The notes: generated from the letters alone by a model not told the origin. 35,451 bases of DNA from Ectobacillus panaciterrae DSM 19096 (GCF_000430785.1 NZ_AUMR01000056.1:1-35451), one strand, 5' to 3'. Shown: positions 14,136 to 22,188, counted from the first letter of the stretch. A program made the numbers and translations.

Positions 14136-14885
14136 ATGATTACGATTAAGACGGCACGAGAGATAGCATTGATGCATGAAGCAGGGAAGCTGCTGGCTGC
14201 TTGCCACCGGAAAATAGCCGGTCTCATCCAGCCCGGAATTACAACAATGGAGATCGATGTATTTGTGGAGAAATTTTTACAAAAGCACGGCGCCAAGCCA
14301 GAGCAAAAAGGATACCAAGGATACAAATACGCTACGTGTGCTTCTATTAACGATGAAATCTGTCATGGGTTTCCGCGCAAATCTCCCCTGCAAGAAGGAG
14401 ATATTGTGACCATCGATATGGTAGTAAATCTGAACGGCGCTCTTGCGGATTCTGCTTGGAGCTACGGAGTCGGAACAATCTCGGAGGAGGCATCCCGCTT
14501 GCTCCATGTCACAAAGCAAGCACTATATAAAGGAATTAAGCAAGCGGTTGCTGGAAGCCGCATTGGCGATATCGGCCACGCGATTCAATTTTATGCAGAA
14601 TCAGAAGGCTATTCTGTTGTACGGGAGTTTACCGGACACGGCATCGGCCCGTCTATTCATGAGGATCCGCATATCCCTCACTACGGTTTGCCAGGTAAGG
14701 GGATTCGGTTAAAGCCCGGTATGGTCATTACGATTGAGCCGATGATTAACATTGGCACGTGGCTTTCTAAGAGGGATGATAACGGCTGGACGGCGCGGAC
14801 GAAGGATGGCGCTTTGTCGGCACAATATGAACATACGATAGCTATTACAAACAACGGTCCGTTTATTTTGACGGAACAAAGCTGA
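14136..14885 (+). CDS. map: Methionine aminopeptidase, type Ia
   Basis: This 249-residue cytosolic dimetal enzyme removes the initiator Met from nascent proteins. All ligands are visible: Asp94 in T-I-D-M-V, Asp105 in A-D-S-A-W, His168 in F-T-G-H-G-I-G, Glu201 in I-E-P-M-I-N and Glu232 in Q-Y-E-H-T-I. The substrate-site His78 is in C-H-G-F-P. The RBS AAGGGAG at 14121-14127 selects ATG 14136; the longer frame from 14085 has no RBS. It is not in the ribosomal-protein cluster where the housekeeping map (mapA) usually lies. It matches the length of the second Bacillus enzyme, MapB (YflG), so it is probably the paralogue. Confidence 0.9.
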   Translation: MITIKTAREIALMHEAGKLLAACHRKIAGLIQPGITTMEIDVFVEKFLQKHGAKPEQKGYQGYKYATCASINDEICHGFPRKSPLQEGDIVTIDMVVNLNGALADSAWSYGVGTISEEASRLLHVTKQALYKGIKQAVAGSRIGDIGHAIQFYAESEGYSVVREFTGHGIGPSIHEDPHIPHYGLPGKGIRLKPGMVITIEPMINIGTWLSKRDDNGWTARTKDGALSAQYEHTIAITNNGPFILTEQS

Positions 14886-14888
14886 AAA

Positions 14889-14915
14889 ATCCCCTGATTG
14901 GATCAGGAGATTTCC
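14889..14915. terminator. Bidirectional terminator between map and the HAD gene
   Basis: A 10-bp stem pairs 14889-14898 (ATCCCCTGAT) with 14902-14911 (ATCAGGAGAT). It has one G-T pair and a 3-nt loop. The minus-strand transcript runs into TTTTTC, so it mainly ends the HAD phosphatase gene. Confidence 0.7.
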
Positions 14916-14918
14916 GCA

Positions 14919-15788
14919 TTATCGTTGTTCTGTTTTTTGGAGCACATATGTTTTCAATGCATGCGCCACGCCGCTTTCGTTATTGGACAGTGTAACAGCA
15001 TCGCATATTTCTTTCACTTTTTCTTCCGCATTGCCCATGGCAATGGAAAATCCAGCCGTTTGCAGCATTGGTACATCATTAAAGTTATCGCCCATAGCAA
15101 TTGTATTTTCTAAAGGAATACCGAAATGCTGAGCCATCGCCCGCAGCCCGTTTCCTTTATGGCCGTTTTCATGCATGACCTCCAGATTGGTAGGAGCTGA
15201 AGCGGTGATCATAATGCCGGGCTGCTGCTGCATATTTGCAAGCAATTGCTCCCGCTTTTGTTCATGTAATGTTAAGATGAAGAATTTTTCTACTTCAATG
15301 TTATCTGCAAGCAATTCTTCTATATCATCATAAAACTGAATAATGTTAGATTTTAGCTGACGCTCTGTTATGCGTTCAATTTCTTCCAATGTAAAGGAAT
15401 GCGTATGAGAAGTGCCGCCTTCAAACGCCTTAATGACCTTCTCTTTCCAGTCTCTCGGTACGAAGATTCCCTTGTTTGTATATAGCTTATATGGAAAAGC
15501 GCCTTTTTCTAATAGATCGGAAAGTGTAAAAACAGTTTGTTTTGGCACATATGCAGCCTGAAGTACAGCACCTTCCACATATACAACAGACCCATTGCTC
15601 GCGCCAATTGGGCAATTCAAATCATAACGGTCTAAAAATTGAAGAATATCGCTCTTCGCTCGACCGGAACAAATCATAACGACATGTCCCTCTTCTTGTG
15701 TCTGCCGGATTGCTGCTAAATTTTGCTCGGAGATTTCCAGTTCCTCAGACAATAAGGTGCCATCCATATCAATTGCAATTAATTTCAC
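14919..15788 (-). CDS. Cof-type HAD-IIB phosphatase
   Basis: The 289-residue protein has the four haloacid-dehalogenase motifs. Motif I is I-A-I-D-M-D-G-T-L-L (nucleophile Asp7, acid Asp9), motif II is V-M-I-C-S-G-R-A, the motif III lysine is in the H-K-G-N-G-L region, and motif IV is M-G-D-N-F-N-D-V-P-M-L. The large C2B cap between motifs II and III places it in the Cof/YwpJ group. These act on sugar phosphates, nucleotides or flavin phosphates with broad specificity. AAGGAG ten nt upstream favours GTG 15788 over GTG 15797. The gene is divergent from the MATE exporter and convergent with map. The physiological substrate cannot be assigned. Confidence 0.85.
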   Translation of the reverse strand: MKLIAIDMDGTLLSEELEISEQNLAAIRQTQEEGHVVMICSGRAKSDILQFLDRYDLNCPIGASNGSVVYVEGAVLQAAYVPKQTVFTLSDLLEKGAFPYKLYTNKGIFVPRDWKEKVIKAFEGGTSHTHSFTLEEIERITERQLKSNIIQFYDDIEELLADNIEVEKFFILTLHEQKREQLLANMQQQPGIMITASAPTNLEVMHENGHKGNGLRAMAQHFGIPLENTIAMGDNFNDVPMLQTAGFSIAMGNAEEKVKEICDAVTLSNNESGVAHALKTYVLQKTEQR

Positions 15789-16008
15789 TTCAATCACGCT
15801 CCTTAGCTTCTATCATACATGACTGTTGGCGCTCTGTAACCATTTGTGCACAAATGACATATGTATCCGCTTTCTTATGAAGGGGCGGCAGATTATTTGC
15901 ATATTATAACTATTTTAACGATGATACATATATGTATTCTTGAGAGGAAGGAAAGACTATTTTCGTGCTCTCGGGCATGTTAGGAAAAATAGAAAAGGAG
16001 GAAATCTA

Positions 16009-17388
16009 ATGGAACAAGCAAAAGCGAAGCAACGTCCCGTTTTAACGGAAGGACCGATTGCAAAAACGCTGTTTTTCTTTTCGCTGCCAATTCTTTTAGG
16101 GAACGTGCTGCAATCTTTAAACGGTTCTATCAATTCCATTTGGGTCGGAAAGTTCTTGGGAGAGCAGGCGCTGGCCGCAACGTCTAACGCCAACATTATT
16201 TTGTTTTTCTTATTAAGCTCCATCTTCGGCATCGGAATGGCTGCAACCATTCTTGTCGGGCAGAAGGTGGGTGCGCAAAACGTACCCGATGCAAAGCGAG
16301 TGGTCGGAACAAGTGCGGTGTTTTTCGCGTCTCTTTCATTGGTGGTGGCACTGATTGGTCTTGTATTCTCTTCAACGATTTTAGATTGGATGAATACGCC
16401 TGCTGATGCGAAGGATCTTGCAGTCGCATATACACGCATCCTATTTGCGGGTGTTCCATTTATGTTCGTATATAACTATGTCATGACTATTTTGCGCGGT
16501 TCCGGTGATTCCAAAACACCGTTTTATTTTCTTATTTTGTCAGTTGCTTTGGATATCGGACTGAATCCGGTTTTTATTTTCGGATTAGGACCATTCCCGG
16601 AGCTCGGTATATCCGGTTCTGCACTGGCTACGTTCATCGCGCAATTTGTAAGCTTGATTGCCTTAATAATCTATCTGTATCGTAAAGAGTATTTCCTGCG
16701 CATTACAAAAAATGAAATGCATTTTCTGCGCGTGGATTGGGGCATTATAAAAATCCTTGTTCAAAAAGGCATTCCAATGGGGCTGCAGATGATTGTTGTT
16801 TCCTCCAGTGCACTTGGATTATTCAATATTATTAATACATTCGGTTCAGAAGCGACAGCGGCATTCGGGGCAGCTTCCCAGCTCTCGAACTACGTACAAA
16901 TGCCTGCGATGGCGATAGGCGGTGCTGTTACTTCAATGGCAGCGCAAAATGTAGGAGCAGGAAAATGGGGCCGTGTGCACCGTATTACTTTGATAGGTGT
17001 CGCATTTAACGTATTGCTGACAGGCGCTCTTGTCGGACTGATTCATATATTCAACCGTGAGGCGCTGCTGTTGTTCCTTCCTGCGACAGGAAATGCGGTT
17101 GATATCGGTATTCATATTAACAATGTAACGCTCTGGTCCTTCATCCTGTTCGGTGTTATGTTTGTCGTGTCAGGCGTTGTTCGTTCTACCGGTGCGGTGA
17201 TGATTCCGTTATTGATTACTTTCATCGCTCTGTGGGTTGTCCGGACGCCGCTTGCTTACTATCTTGGCAAAACGTTTGGCTTAGATGCCCTATGGTGGAG
17301 CTTTCCAGTCAGTTTTACGATTGCGGTGACATGCAACGTTTTGTACTATCTATTCGGAAATTGGAAAGGAGCTAAAATGGTAAGATAG
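16009..17388 (+). CDS. MATE-family efflux transporter
   Basis: The 459-residue membrane protein has about 12 hydrophobic segments arranged as two six-helix halves, typical of MATE exporters. These expel cationic drugs or metabolites in exchange for Na+ or H+. The N-terminal family signature P-I-L-L-G-N-V-L-Q-S-L-N (27-38) and G-Q-K-V-G-A-Q-N (about 82) are present. The second half repeats the pattern with P-M-G-L-Q-M-I-V and A-A-Q-N-V-G-A-G. AAAAGGAGGAAAT at 15993-16005 fixes ATG 16009, since the frame upstream has no family similarity. It is a single-gene unit with its own terminator. Substrate unknown. Confidence 0.9.
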   Translation: MEQAKAKQRPVLTEGPIAKTLFFFSLPILLGNVLQSLNGSINSIWVGKFLGEQALAATSNANIILFFLLSSIFGIGMAATILVGQKVGAQNVPDAKRVVGTSAVFFASLSLVVALIGLVFSSTILDWMNTPADAKDLAVAYTRILFAGVPFMFVYNYVMTILRGSGDSKTPFYFLILSVALDIGLNPVFIFGLGPFPELGISGSALATFIAQFVSLIALIIYLYRKEYFLRITKNEMHFLRVDWGIIKILVQKGIPMGLQMIVVSSSALGLFNIINTFGSEATAAFGAASQLSNYVQMPAMAIGGAVTSMAAQNVGAGKWGRVHRITLIGVAFNVLLTGALVGLIHIFNREALLLFLPATGNAVDIGIHINNVTLWSFILFGVMFVVSGVVRSTGAVMIPLLITFIALWVVRTPLAYYLGKTFGLDALWWSFPVSFTIAVTCNVLYYLFGNWKGAKMVR

Positions 17389-17414
17389 CGGCGGCGAAAT
17401 CCGCCGCTTTTTTA
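17387..17414 (+). terminator. Terminator of the MATE gene
   Basis: A GC-rich 8-bp stem AGCGGCGG (17387-17394) pairs with CCGCCGCT (17401-17408) around a 6-nt loop. It is followed by a run of seven T and begins at the stop codon. Confidence 0.9.
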
Positions 17415-17501
17415 TTCGATTTTCTTAGGTTTTATATATCCAATTTTTTGAAAGATAGTTGCTTTTTAACTTGGAGAGACTCAAAATAATAGAGGGGAAA
17501 G

Positions 17502-17688
17502 TTATATATACAAGTGAATAAAAAAACCCATCTTTTTATAGTAGGGAGAGATTAAAAGACGTGCAGAAGCGGTCAAACCTTTGGAGTGGTTCATGCAAGG
17601 GTAAATGAGAGAGAAGAAGCATACCATACTCCCTCTTGGTTGCACATAGCACATGGAAATATCGAAATGATAATTCACTTATATATAG
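17502..17688 (+). repeat. MITE-like repeat, copy B
   Basis: This intergenic element of about 187 bp is related to 7171-7380. Its ends are inverted: TATATATACAAGTGAAT (17503-17519) against ATTCACTTATATATA (17673-17687), with a 2-nt insertion. It shares AGAAGCGGTCAAAC (17565-17578) with copy A and the same order of inner blocks, but overall identity is modest, so the copies are old. It occupies most of the 330-bp gap between the MATE and OsmC-like genes and has no coding capacity. Confidence 0.6.
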
Positions 17689-17717
17689 ACCAACAAATGA
17701 ATCAGGGGGGAAATTAA

Positions 17718-18101
17718 ATGATTTTTAAAATGCAGGAAGTCGGTTTTAGAACAGAAACAGAATATGGGGAATTGCAAGTGGCAGGCAACAGCGATTTCGG
17801 CTTTCGCCCGTATCAGCTTATGACAGCTTCGATTGCTGTTTGCAGCGGCGGCGTCATGCGTACGATTTTAGATAAAAAGCGCATCGCGTATGAAGATATC
17901 ACGATTCAAGCAGAAGTTGAGCGGAATGAAAAGGAAGCGAACCGCATTACGAAAATCGCTCTGCACTTTATTATCCGTGCAAGAGGAGTAACGAGGGAGC
18001 AAATGGAAAAGGTCATGCATTTGACTGCTAAGAATTGCTCTATGGTACAGTCGGTAAAAGACAGCATTGAGATTGTAGAAACGTTTGAAATTATAGAGTA
18101 A
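17718..18101 (+). CDS. OsmC/Ohr-family thiol peroxidase-like protein
   Basis: The 127-residue OsmC-fold protein has two conserved cysteines, Cys42 in A-S-I-A-V-C-S-G-G-V-M-R and Cys107 in T-A-K-N-C-S-M-V-Q-S. These act as peroxidatic and resolving thiols in organic hydroperoxide reductases. The sequence is closer to the YhfA/OsmC branch than to OhrA, judging from the start and the G-F-R-P-Y-Q-L-M-T-A motif. AGGGGGG nine nt before ATG 17718 supports the start. It is monocistronic with a terminator. It may detoxify peroxides, but the branch is not well characterised. Confidence 0.8.
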   Translation: MIFKMQEVGFRTETEYGELQVAGNSDFGFRPYQLMTASIAVCSGGVMRTILDKKRIAYEDITIQAEVERNEKEANRITKIALHFIIRARGVTREQMEKVMHLTAKNCSMVQSVKDSIEIVETFEIIE

Positions 18102-18108
18102 TAGTAAG

Positions 18109-18139
18109 TCCTGATGCAAATTTGCGTCAGGATTTTTTT
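18109..18139 (+). terminator. Terminator of the OsmC-like gene
   Basis: A 10-bp stem TCCTGATGCA (18109-18118) pairs with TGCGTCAGGA (18123-18132) with one G-T pair. It has a 4-nt loop and is followed by a run of seven T. Confidence 0.85.
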
Positions 18140-18198
18140 GTAGAATTAAGAAAGTATATATGTAATTGACTTATAGATTCAGCATACAGTTGAAGTTT

Positions 18199-18282
18199 GG
18201 ATAGTAAATGTGTGAATTTGGATAGTAAATGCATCATTTCGGATAGTAAATGGTCCAAGTTGGATAGTAAACGGTGCAAGTT
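18199..18282 (+). repeat. Four phased 21-bp tandem repeats with variable spacers
   Basis: GGATAGTAAA begins at 18199, 18220, 18241 and 18262, giving an exact 21-bp period. Each unit has a constant GGATAGTAAAYG of 12 nt and a variable 9-nt part (TGTGAATTT, CATCATTTC, GTCCAAGTT, GTGCAAGTT) that tends to end in an A/T-rich motif. The array contains no ORF. It lies between the OsmC-like terminator and the hppD upstream region. The unit is far too short for a CRISPR repeat-spacer. A two-turn helical period suits protein binding, or it may be replication slippage. Confidence 0.9.
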
Positions 18283-18621
18283 GAGAGATGCAGCGTGAAA
18301 TGTTGAAGAAATTAGTCAGTTATATATAGCTTAGTTTAAGTGAGCCAGCTCCGCTTTTCGTGTGTCGAATTTTTTTATGAAATTTAAGAAGGACTTTAGC
18401 GAAAAAGACAGAACCCTTTAATTTGTAGCTGTCTGCCATTTTGAATGATTTGAAAAAAGGAGGGGTGTCAGAGAAATCTGGCTTTCTTTCATGCTGTAAA
18501 TGTAAGCGCTTTCTGTCATAAAGACTGTTGCAAAACATATATTGGTTCTAAAAAACAAAATGAGAGGGGAGGACTGGTTGGTTTAAGATGTTTTTATACA
18601 TTTTAAATTAACCAGGATGAG
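18283..18621 (+). promoter_or_regulatory. Upstream region of the tyrosine-catabolism cluster
   Basis: This gene-free stretch before hppD holds a cre site (18500-18514). TTGCAA at 18528-18533 could be a -35 element, but no convincing -10 lies 16-18 nt further, so the promoter is not assigned. GAGGGGAGG at 18564-18572 is an RBS-like string with no start codon at a proper distance. The 72-codon minus-strand frame here (18320-18538) has no RBS and resembles no family. Confidence 0.4.
18500..18514 (+). promoter_or_regulatory. CcpA cre site upstream of hppD
   Basis: ATGTAAGCGCTTTCT matches the catabolite-responsive element consensus WTGNAANCGNWNNCW at every position. It lies 107 nt before the hppD start. 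This suggests control of tyrosine breakdown by carbon catabolite repression through CcpA and HPr-Ser-P, which fits a catabolic operon. The site is a sequence match; binding is inferred. Confidence 0.7.
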
Positions 18622-19743
18622 ATGATGAAAAAAAAATCTGTAGATGCTGCAATGAAGCAAACAGAGGATTTCTTTCCAGTTCGTGATGTGGATTATTTAG
18701 AAATGTATGTAGGAAATGCCAAGCAAGCATGCCACTATTTTATAAAGGCATTTGGATTCCGTCCTGTAGCATATTCAGGGTTAGAGACAGGACATCGCGA
18801 GCGAGTATCTTATGTGCTTGTACAAAAGAATTTGCGCCTTGTTTTATCAGGAGCGCTTTGTGAAAATCATCGTATCTCTGAGTTTGTAAAAAAGCATGGA
18901 GACGGTGTAAAAGATGTTGCTCTTCTTGTAGATGATTTAGAAAAAGCATATACGGAAGCTGTAAATCGCGGCGCTATTGCAATCGAGCCGCCGGTGGAAT
19001 TATCTGATGAAAACGGCACATTAAAGAAAGCTGTTATCGGTACATACGGCGATACGATCCATACTTTAGTAGAGCGCAAAAACTATAAAGGCACATTTAT
19101 GCCTGGCTACAAGCCTATCGAACTATCTGTTCCGTTTGAGGAAACAGGCTTGATTGGCGTGGACCATGTGGTAGGAAACGTAGAGAATATGGAAGAGTGG
19201 GTGAGCTATTACGAAAACGTAATGGGCTTCAAACAAATGATTCACTTTGATGATGACGCTATCAGCACAGAATATTCTGCGTTAATGTCCAAAGTTATGA
19301 CAAACGGAAGCCGTATCAAATTCCCAATCAATGAGCCGGCGGAAGGAAAGCGCAAATCTCAAATTCAAGAATACCTGGAATTTTATAACGGTGCAGGGGT
19401 TCAGCACTTGGCGTTTCTGACAAACGACATTATTAAAACGGTATCCGCTCTTCGCGCAAACGGTGTGGAGTTCTTAGAAACGCCTGCATCTTATTATGAA
19501 AAGCTGACAGAGCGTGTGGGAACAATTGATGAAGAAATTGAAAAGCTGAAGGAATTGAAGGTTTTAGTGGACCGCGATGATGAGGGCTACTTACTGCAAA
19601 TTTTCACAAAGCCGATCGTAGACCGTCCGACGTTGTTTATTGAAATTATTCAACGCAAGGGCTCCAGAGGATTTGGAGAAGGAAATTTTAAAGCGCTTTT
19701 TGAAGCAATTGAGCGCGAGCAAGAGCGCCGCGGCAATTTGTAA
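18622..19743 (+). CDS. hppD: 4-hydroxyphenylpyruvate dioxygenase
   Basis: HPPD is a cytosolic Fe(II) enzyme that converts 4-hydroxyphenylpyruvate and O2 to homogentisate and CO2, the second step of tyrosine degradation. The 373-residue protein has the two vicinal-oxygen-chelate halves. The iron facial triad is His182 in I-G-V-D-H-V-V-G-N, His262 in G-V-Q-H-L-A-F and Glu341 in L-F-I-E-I-I-Q-R. The C-terminal G-S-R-G-F-G-E-G-N-F-K-A-L-F-E-A-I-E is characteristic. Start at ATG 18622 or 18625 behind a weak CAGGATGAG. The next gene begins 13 bp later, and the third overlaps the second, so the three form one operon. Confidence 0.95.
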   Translation: MMKKKSVDAAMKQTEDFFPVRDVDYLEMYVGNAKQACHYFIKAFGFRPVAYSGLETGHRERVSYVLVQKNLRLVLSGALCENHRISEFVKKHGDGVKDVALLVDDLEKAYTEAVNRGAIAIEPPVELSDENGTLKKAVIGTYGDTIHTLVERKNYKGTFMPGYKPIELSVPFEETGLIGVDHVVGNVENMEEWVSYYENVMGFKQMIHFDDDAISTEYSALMSKVMTNGSRIKFPINEPAEGKRKSQIQEYLEFYNGAGVQHLAFLTNDIIKTVSALRANGVEFLETPASYYEKLTERVGTIDEEIEKLKELKVLVDRDDEGYLLQIFTKPIVDRPTLFIEIIQRKGSRGFGEGNFKALFEAIEREQERRGNL

Positions 19744-19756
19744 AGGAGAGGTTAGT

Positions 19757-20707
19757 ATGAAGTTTGTAACGTTTCGTACTTCTTCAGGAGACATGAGGTC
19801 GGGATGGATCGAGGGAGAGCAAATTATAGATATGAACATTGCAAGCAGCGGCCGCTTGCCTTCTCGCATGCTCGATTTTCTTGAGCATGCCGAGGAATAT
19901 ATGGAGGTCATCCGCGGGATGTCGCTTCCGATGAAGGGGATACACGGCTTATCGGAGGTTTCGTTCTGTGCTCCGCTTCCGAATCCAGGAAGCATTCGAG
20001 ATTTTTACGCTTTTGAACAGCATGTAAAAACGGCGCGCGGTCATCGCGGCCTTCCGGTTGTGCCGGAATGGTATGAGGTGCCGGTATTTTATTTTACGAA
20101 TCATCGTGCTGTTATCGGACCGAATGATTCCGTGTCGCGTCCAAAAGGCTCGCAAAAGCTCGATTATGAACTGGAGATCGCTTGTATCATTGGAAAAGAA
20201 GGAAGAAATATTTCTCGTAAAGAAGCGGACGAGTATATTTTCGGATACTGTATTTTAAATGATTGGAGCGCACGCGATTTGCAGGTGCAGGAAATGAAAG
20301 TAGGATTAGGACCGGCCAAAGGAAAAGATTTTGCTACCTCAATCGGCCCGTATATTGTAACGAAAGATGAATTGGAATCATACCGCCATGGGCAGCGATA
20401 TGACTTAAAGATGACAGCACGTGTGAACGGAGAATTGCTGTCACAAGGAAATTTTAAGGATATCCACTATACATTTGCCGAAATGATTGAACGTGCGTCA
20501 GCAAATGTCACGCTCTATCCCGGAGATGTGATTGGCTCAGGCACAGTAGGAACGGGCTGCATACTAGAGCACGGAACCGGGTGCTGGCTGCAGCCTGGAG
20601 ATACGGTAGAGCTCGAAGTGACAGGTCTTGGCGTACTGCGGAATGCGGTGAGAGAAGAAACGGGGGATGAAGATGTATTACCGTCGTATGGGAGAACTTC
20701 CTCGTAA
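19757..20707 (+). CDS. Fumarylacetoacetate hydrolase family protein
   Basis: The 316-residue FAH-fold enzyme has a metal site in L-D-Y-E-L-E-I-A-C-I-I-G with Glu residues, then Y-I-F-G-Y-C-I-L-N-D-W-S-A-R-D and the substrate loop G-P-A-K-G-K-D-F-A-T-S-I-G-P. G-D-V-I-G-S-G-T-V-G-T-G-C lies near the end. Between hppD and hmgA its expected job is the last step, splitting fumarylacetoacetate to fumarate and acetoacetate. A few related enzymes hydrolyse other 1,3-diketones or decarboxylate oxaloacetate. No maleylacetoacetate isomerase is in the cluster. AAAGGAGAGG precedes ATG 19757. It overlaps hmgA by 35 nt. Confidence 0.85.
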   Translation: MKFVTFRTSSGDMRSGWIEGEQIIDMNIASSGRLPSRMLDFLEHAEEYMEVIRGMSLPMKGIHGLSEVSFCAPLPNPGSIRDFYAFEQHVKTARGHRGLPVVPEWYEVPVFYFTNHRAVIGPNDSVSRPKGSQKLDYELEIACIIGKEGRNISRKEADEYIFGYCILNDWSARDLQVQEMKVGLGPAKGKDFATSIGPYIVTKDELESYRHGQRYDLKMTARVNGELLSQGNFKDIHYTFAEMIERASANVTLYPGDVIGSGTVGTGCILEHGTGCWLQPGDTVELEVTGLGVLRNAVREETGDEDVLPSYGRTSS

Positions 20708-21821
20708 GAGACACGTGCAGTTTCGCAAGGAGGACGGAACGCTTTACCGTGAGCAGGTAATGGGAACAAAGGGCTTTTCGGGAACGCAGTCGATTTTGTA
20801 TCACCACCATATGCCGACTGCGGTTGCAAAAGCTTCTATTGCAAGCTCCTGCAAGGTAGAGTTTGAAGAAAACAAAGAGCTTTCACATCGTCATTTTCGG
20901 ACGAAAGCATATAGAGAAACAGGAGATGCCGTGAACGGGAGACATTTTCTTTTAGGAAATGAGGATTTGTTGATAGGAGTAGTGAATCCGACAGAGAACA
21001 TGAATGACTTTTATCGAAATGGTAACGGGGATGAAATGCTGTTCATCCATCATGGGAGCGGAAAAATTGAAACGATGTTCGGCACGATTTCCTATCGAAG
21101 CGGAGATTATGTAGTCATTCCAATCGGTACCATTTACCGTGTGCTGCCTGATGAAGGCGATTCTAAGTTCTTAGTAGTAGAGGCCAACAGTCAAATTACA
21201 ACGCCGCGCCGCTACCGCAATGAATATGGGCAGCTCTTGGAGCACAGTCCGTTTTGTGAGCGCGACATCCGGGGTCCGGAAGTGCTGAAAACGCACAATG
21301 AAAAGGGAGAATTCACCGTTTTGACAAAATCGCGAGGCGCTCTTCATAAGCATGTGCTGCAGCACCACCCGCTCGACGTTGCAGGATGGGACGGGTATTT
21401 ATATCCATGGATATTCAATATTGAAGATTTCGAACCGATTACCGGCCGCATTCATCAGCCGCCGCCGGTTCATCAGACGTTTGAAGGACATAACTTTGTC
21501 GTGTGCTCCTTCGTGCCGCGTTTATATGATTACCATCCGGAGGCGATTCCGGCTCCGTACTACCACAGTAACGTCAACAGCGACGAGATGCTGTACTATG
21601 TAGAAGGCAATTTCATGAGCCGCAAAGGCGTGGAGGAAGAATCTATCACCCTTCATCCAAGCGGTATCCCGCATGGACCGCATCCAGGTAAAGTGGAAGC
21701 GAGCATAGGCAAGAAAGAAACCATTGAGCTGGCTGTTATGATTGATACATTTCGTCCGCTGAAAATTGTACAGCATGCGCAGGATTTAGAGGATACACAA
21801 TATATGTACAGCTGGATTTAA
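20673..21821 (+). CDS. hmgA: Homogentisate 1,2-dioxygenase
   Basis: The 382-residue cupin enzyme opens the homogentisate ring to maleylacetoacetate with Fe(II) and O2. Family features are Y-Y-R-R-M-G-E-L-P-R-K-R-H at the N-terminus, Y-H-H-H-M-P-T, the central L-F-I-H-H-G-S-G cupin and the C-terminal metal segment N-S-D-E-M-L-Y-Y-V-E-G-N-F followed by G-I-P-H-G-P-H-P-G. The latter two contribute the His/Glu ligands. CGGGGG at 20660-20665 favours ATG 20673 (7 nt) over ATG 20667, which touches the RBS. Its first codons overlap the end of the preceding gene in another frame, so translation is probably coupled. A terminator follows the stop directly. Confidence 0.92.
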   Translation: MYYRRMGELPRKRHVQFRKEDGTLYREQVMGTKGFSGTQSILYHHHMPTAVAKASIASSCKVEFEENKELSHRHFRTKAYRETGDAVNGRHFLLGNEDLLIGVVNPTENMNDFYRNGNGDEMLFIHHGSGKIETMFGTISYRSGDYVVIPIGTIYRVLPDEGDSKFLVVEANSQITTPRRYRNEYGQLLEHSPFCERDIRGPEVLKTHNEKGEFTVLTKSRGALHKHVLQHHPLDVAGWDGYLYPWIFNIEDFEPITGRIHQPPPVHQTFEGHNFVVCSFVPRLYDYHPEAIPAPYYHSNVNSDEMLYYVEGNFMSRKGVEEESITLHPSGIPHGPHPGKVEASIGKKETIELAVMIDTFRPLKIVQHAQDLEDTQYMYSWI

Positions 21822-21823
21822 GG

Positions 21824-21877
21824 AGGTGCTTCTTTTGGTGAATCCTAGCGATTTGCCGGAAGAAGTGCCTTTTTTTA
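21824..21877 (+). terminator. Terminator of the tyrosine cluster
   Basis: An 11-bp stem AGGTGCTTCTT (21824-21834) pairs with AAGAAGTGCCT (21860-21870) through two G-T pairs. The loop is 25 nt, and a run of seven to eight T follows. It separates hmgA from the transporter remnant. Confidence 0.7.
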
Positions 21878-21951
21878 TTTATAAAAACATTCTAAATTTG
21901 TAATAAAATGGATCAGTTTTCTATCGTAAGAGAGAAAAACGGGGGGATTAC

Positions 21952-22188
21952 ATGAAAAACACATTTCAAGAACTAAAGGCAATGGATCGGAATGTTTGGA
22001 TCCGTTTCTTTGGAGAGACGCTCAATGGCATTGCGATGATGATGCTAATGCCGTTCTTTGCACTGTACTTAAAGGATAAGGTAGATTCTTTGGTTCAAGT
22101 CGGCTGCTTGATTGCAGGAATCGTATATGCATCAATGGACCGCCTTGTTGAACATCGCGCGGAGCATGCGTTACAGCAAAGCTCATAG
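21952..22188 (+). pseudogene. MFS transporter with large internal in-frame deletion
   Basis: The frame has a strong RBS (ACGGGGGGA) and ATG 21952. The first 50 residues are a normal major-facilitator start: W-I-R-F-F-G-E-T-L-N-G-I-A and then the first membrane helix M-M-L-M-P-F-F-A-L-Y-L-K-D-K-V. After about residue 50 it moves directly into what looks like the end of such a transporter, a final helix (C-L-I-A-G-I-V-Y-A) and the tail M-D-R-L-V-E-H-R-A-E. The total of 78 residues compares with about 400 for the family, so ten of twelve helices are missing but the frame is kept. Related bacilli carry an MFS gene after hmgA that may serve aromatic-compound transport. This stub cannot transport alone. 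Confidence 0.7.

Noticed and set aside
18199-18282. CRISPR array
   Set aside because: The period is 21 bp with a 9-nt variable part. CRISPR repeats are 23 bp or longer with spacers of about 30 bp, and no cas genes are nearby.
18320-18538. 72-codon minus-strand ORF upstream of hppD
   Set aside because: It has no RBS, no recognisable motif and overlaps the cre site of the plus-strand cluster.
21835-21903. 22-codon ORF behind a perfect AAGGAGGT after hmgA
   Set aside because: The Shine-Dalgarno is part of the left arm of the hmgA terminator and the frame runs through its T-run. The simplest reading is a terminator, though a leader peptide cannot be fully excluded.
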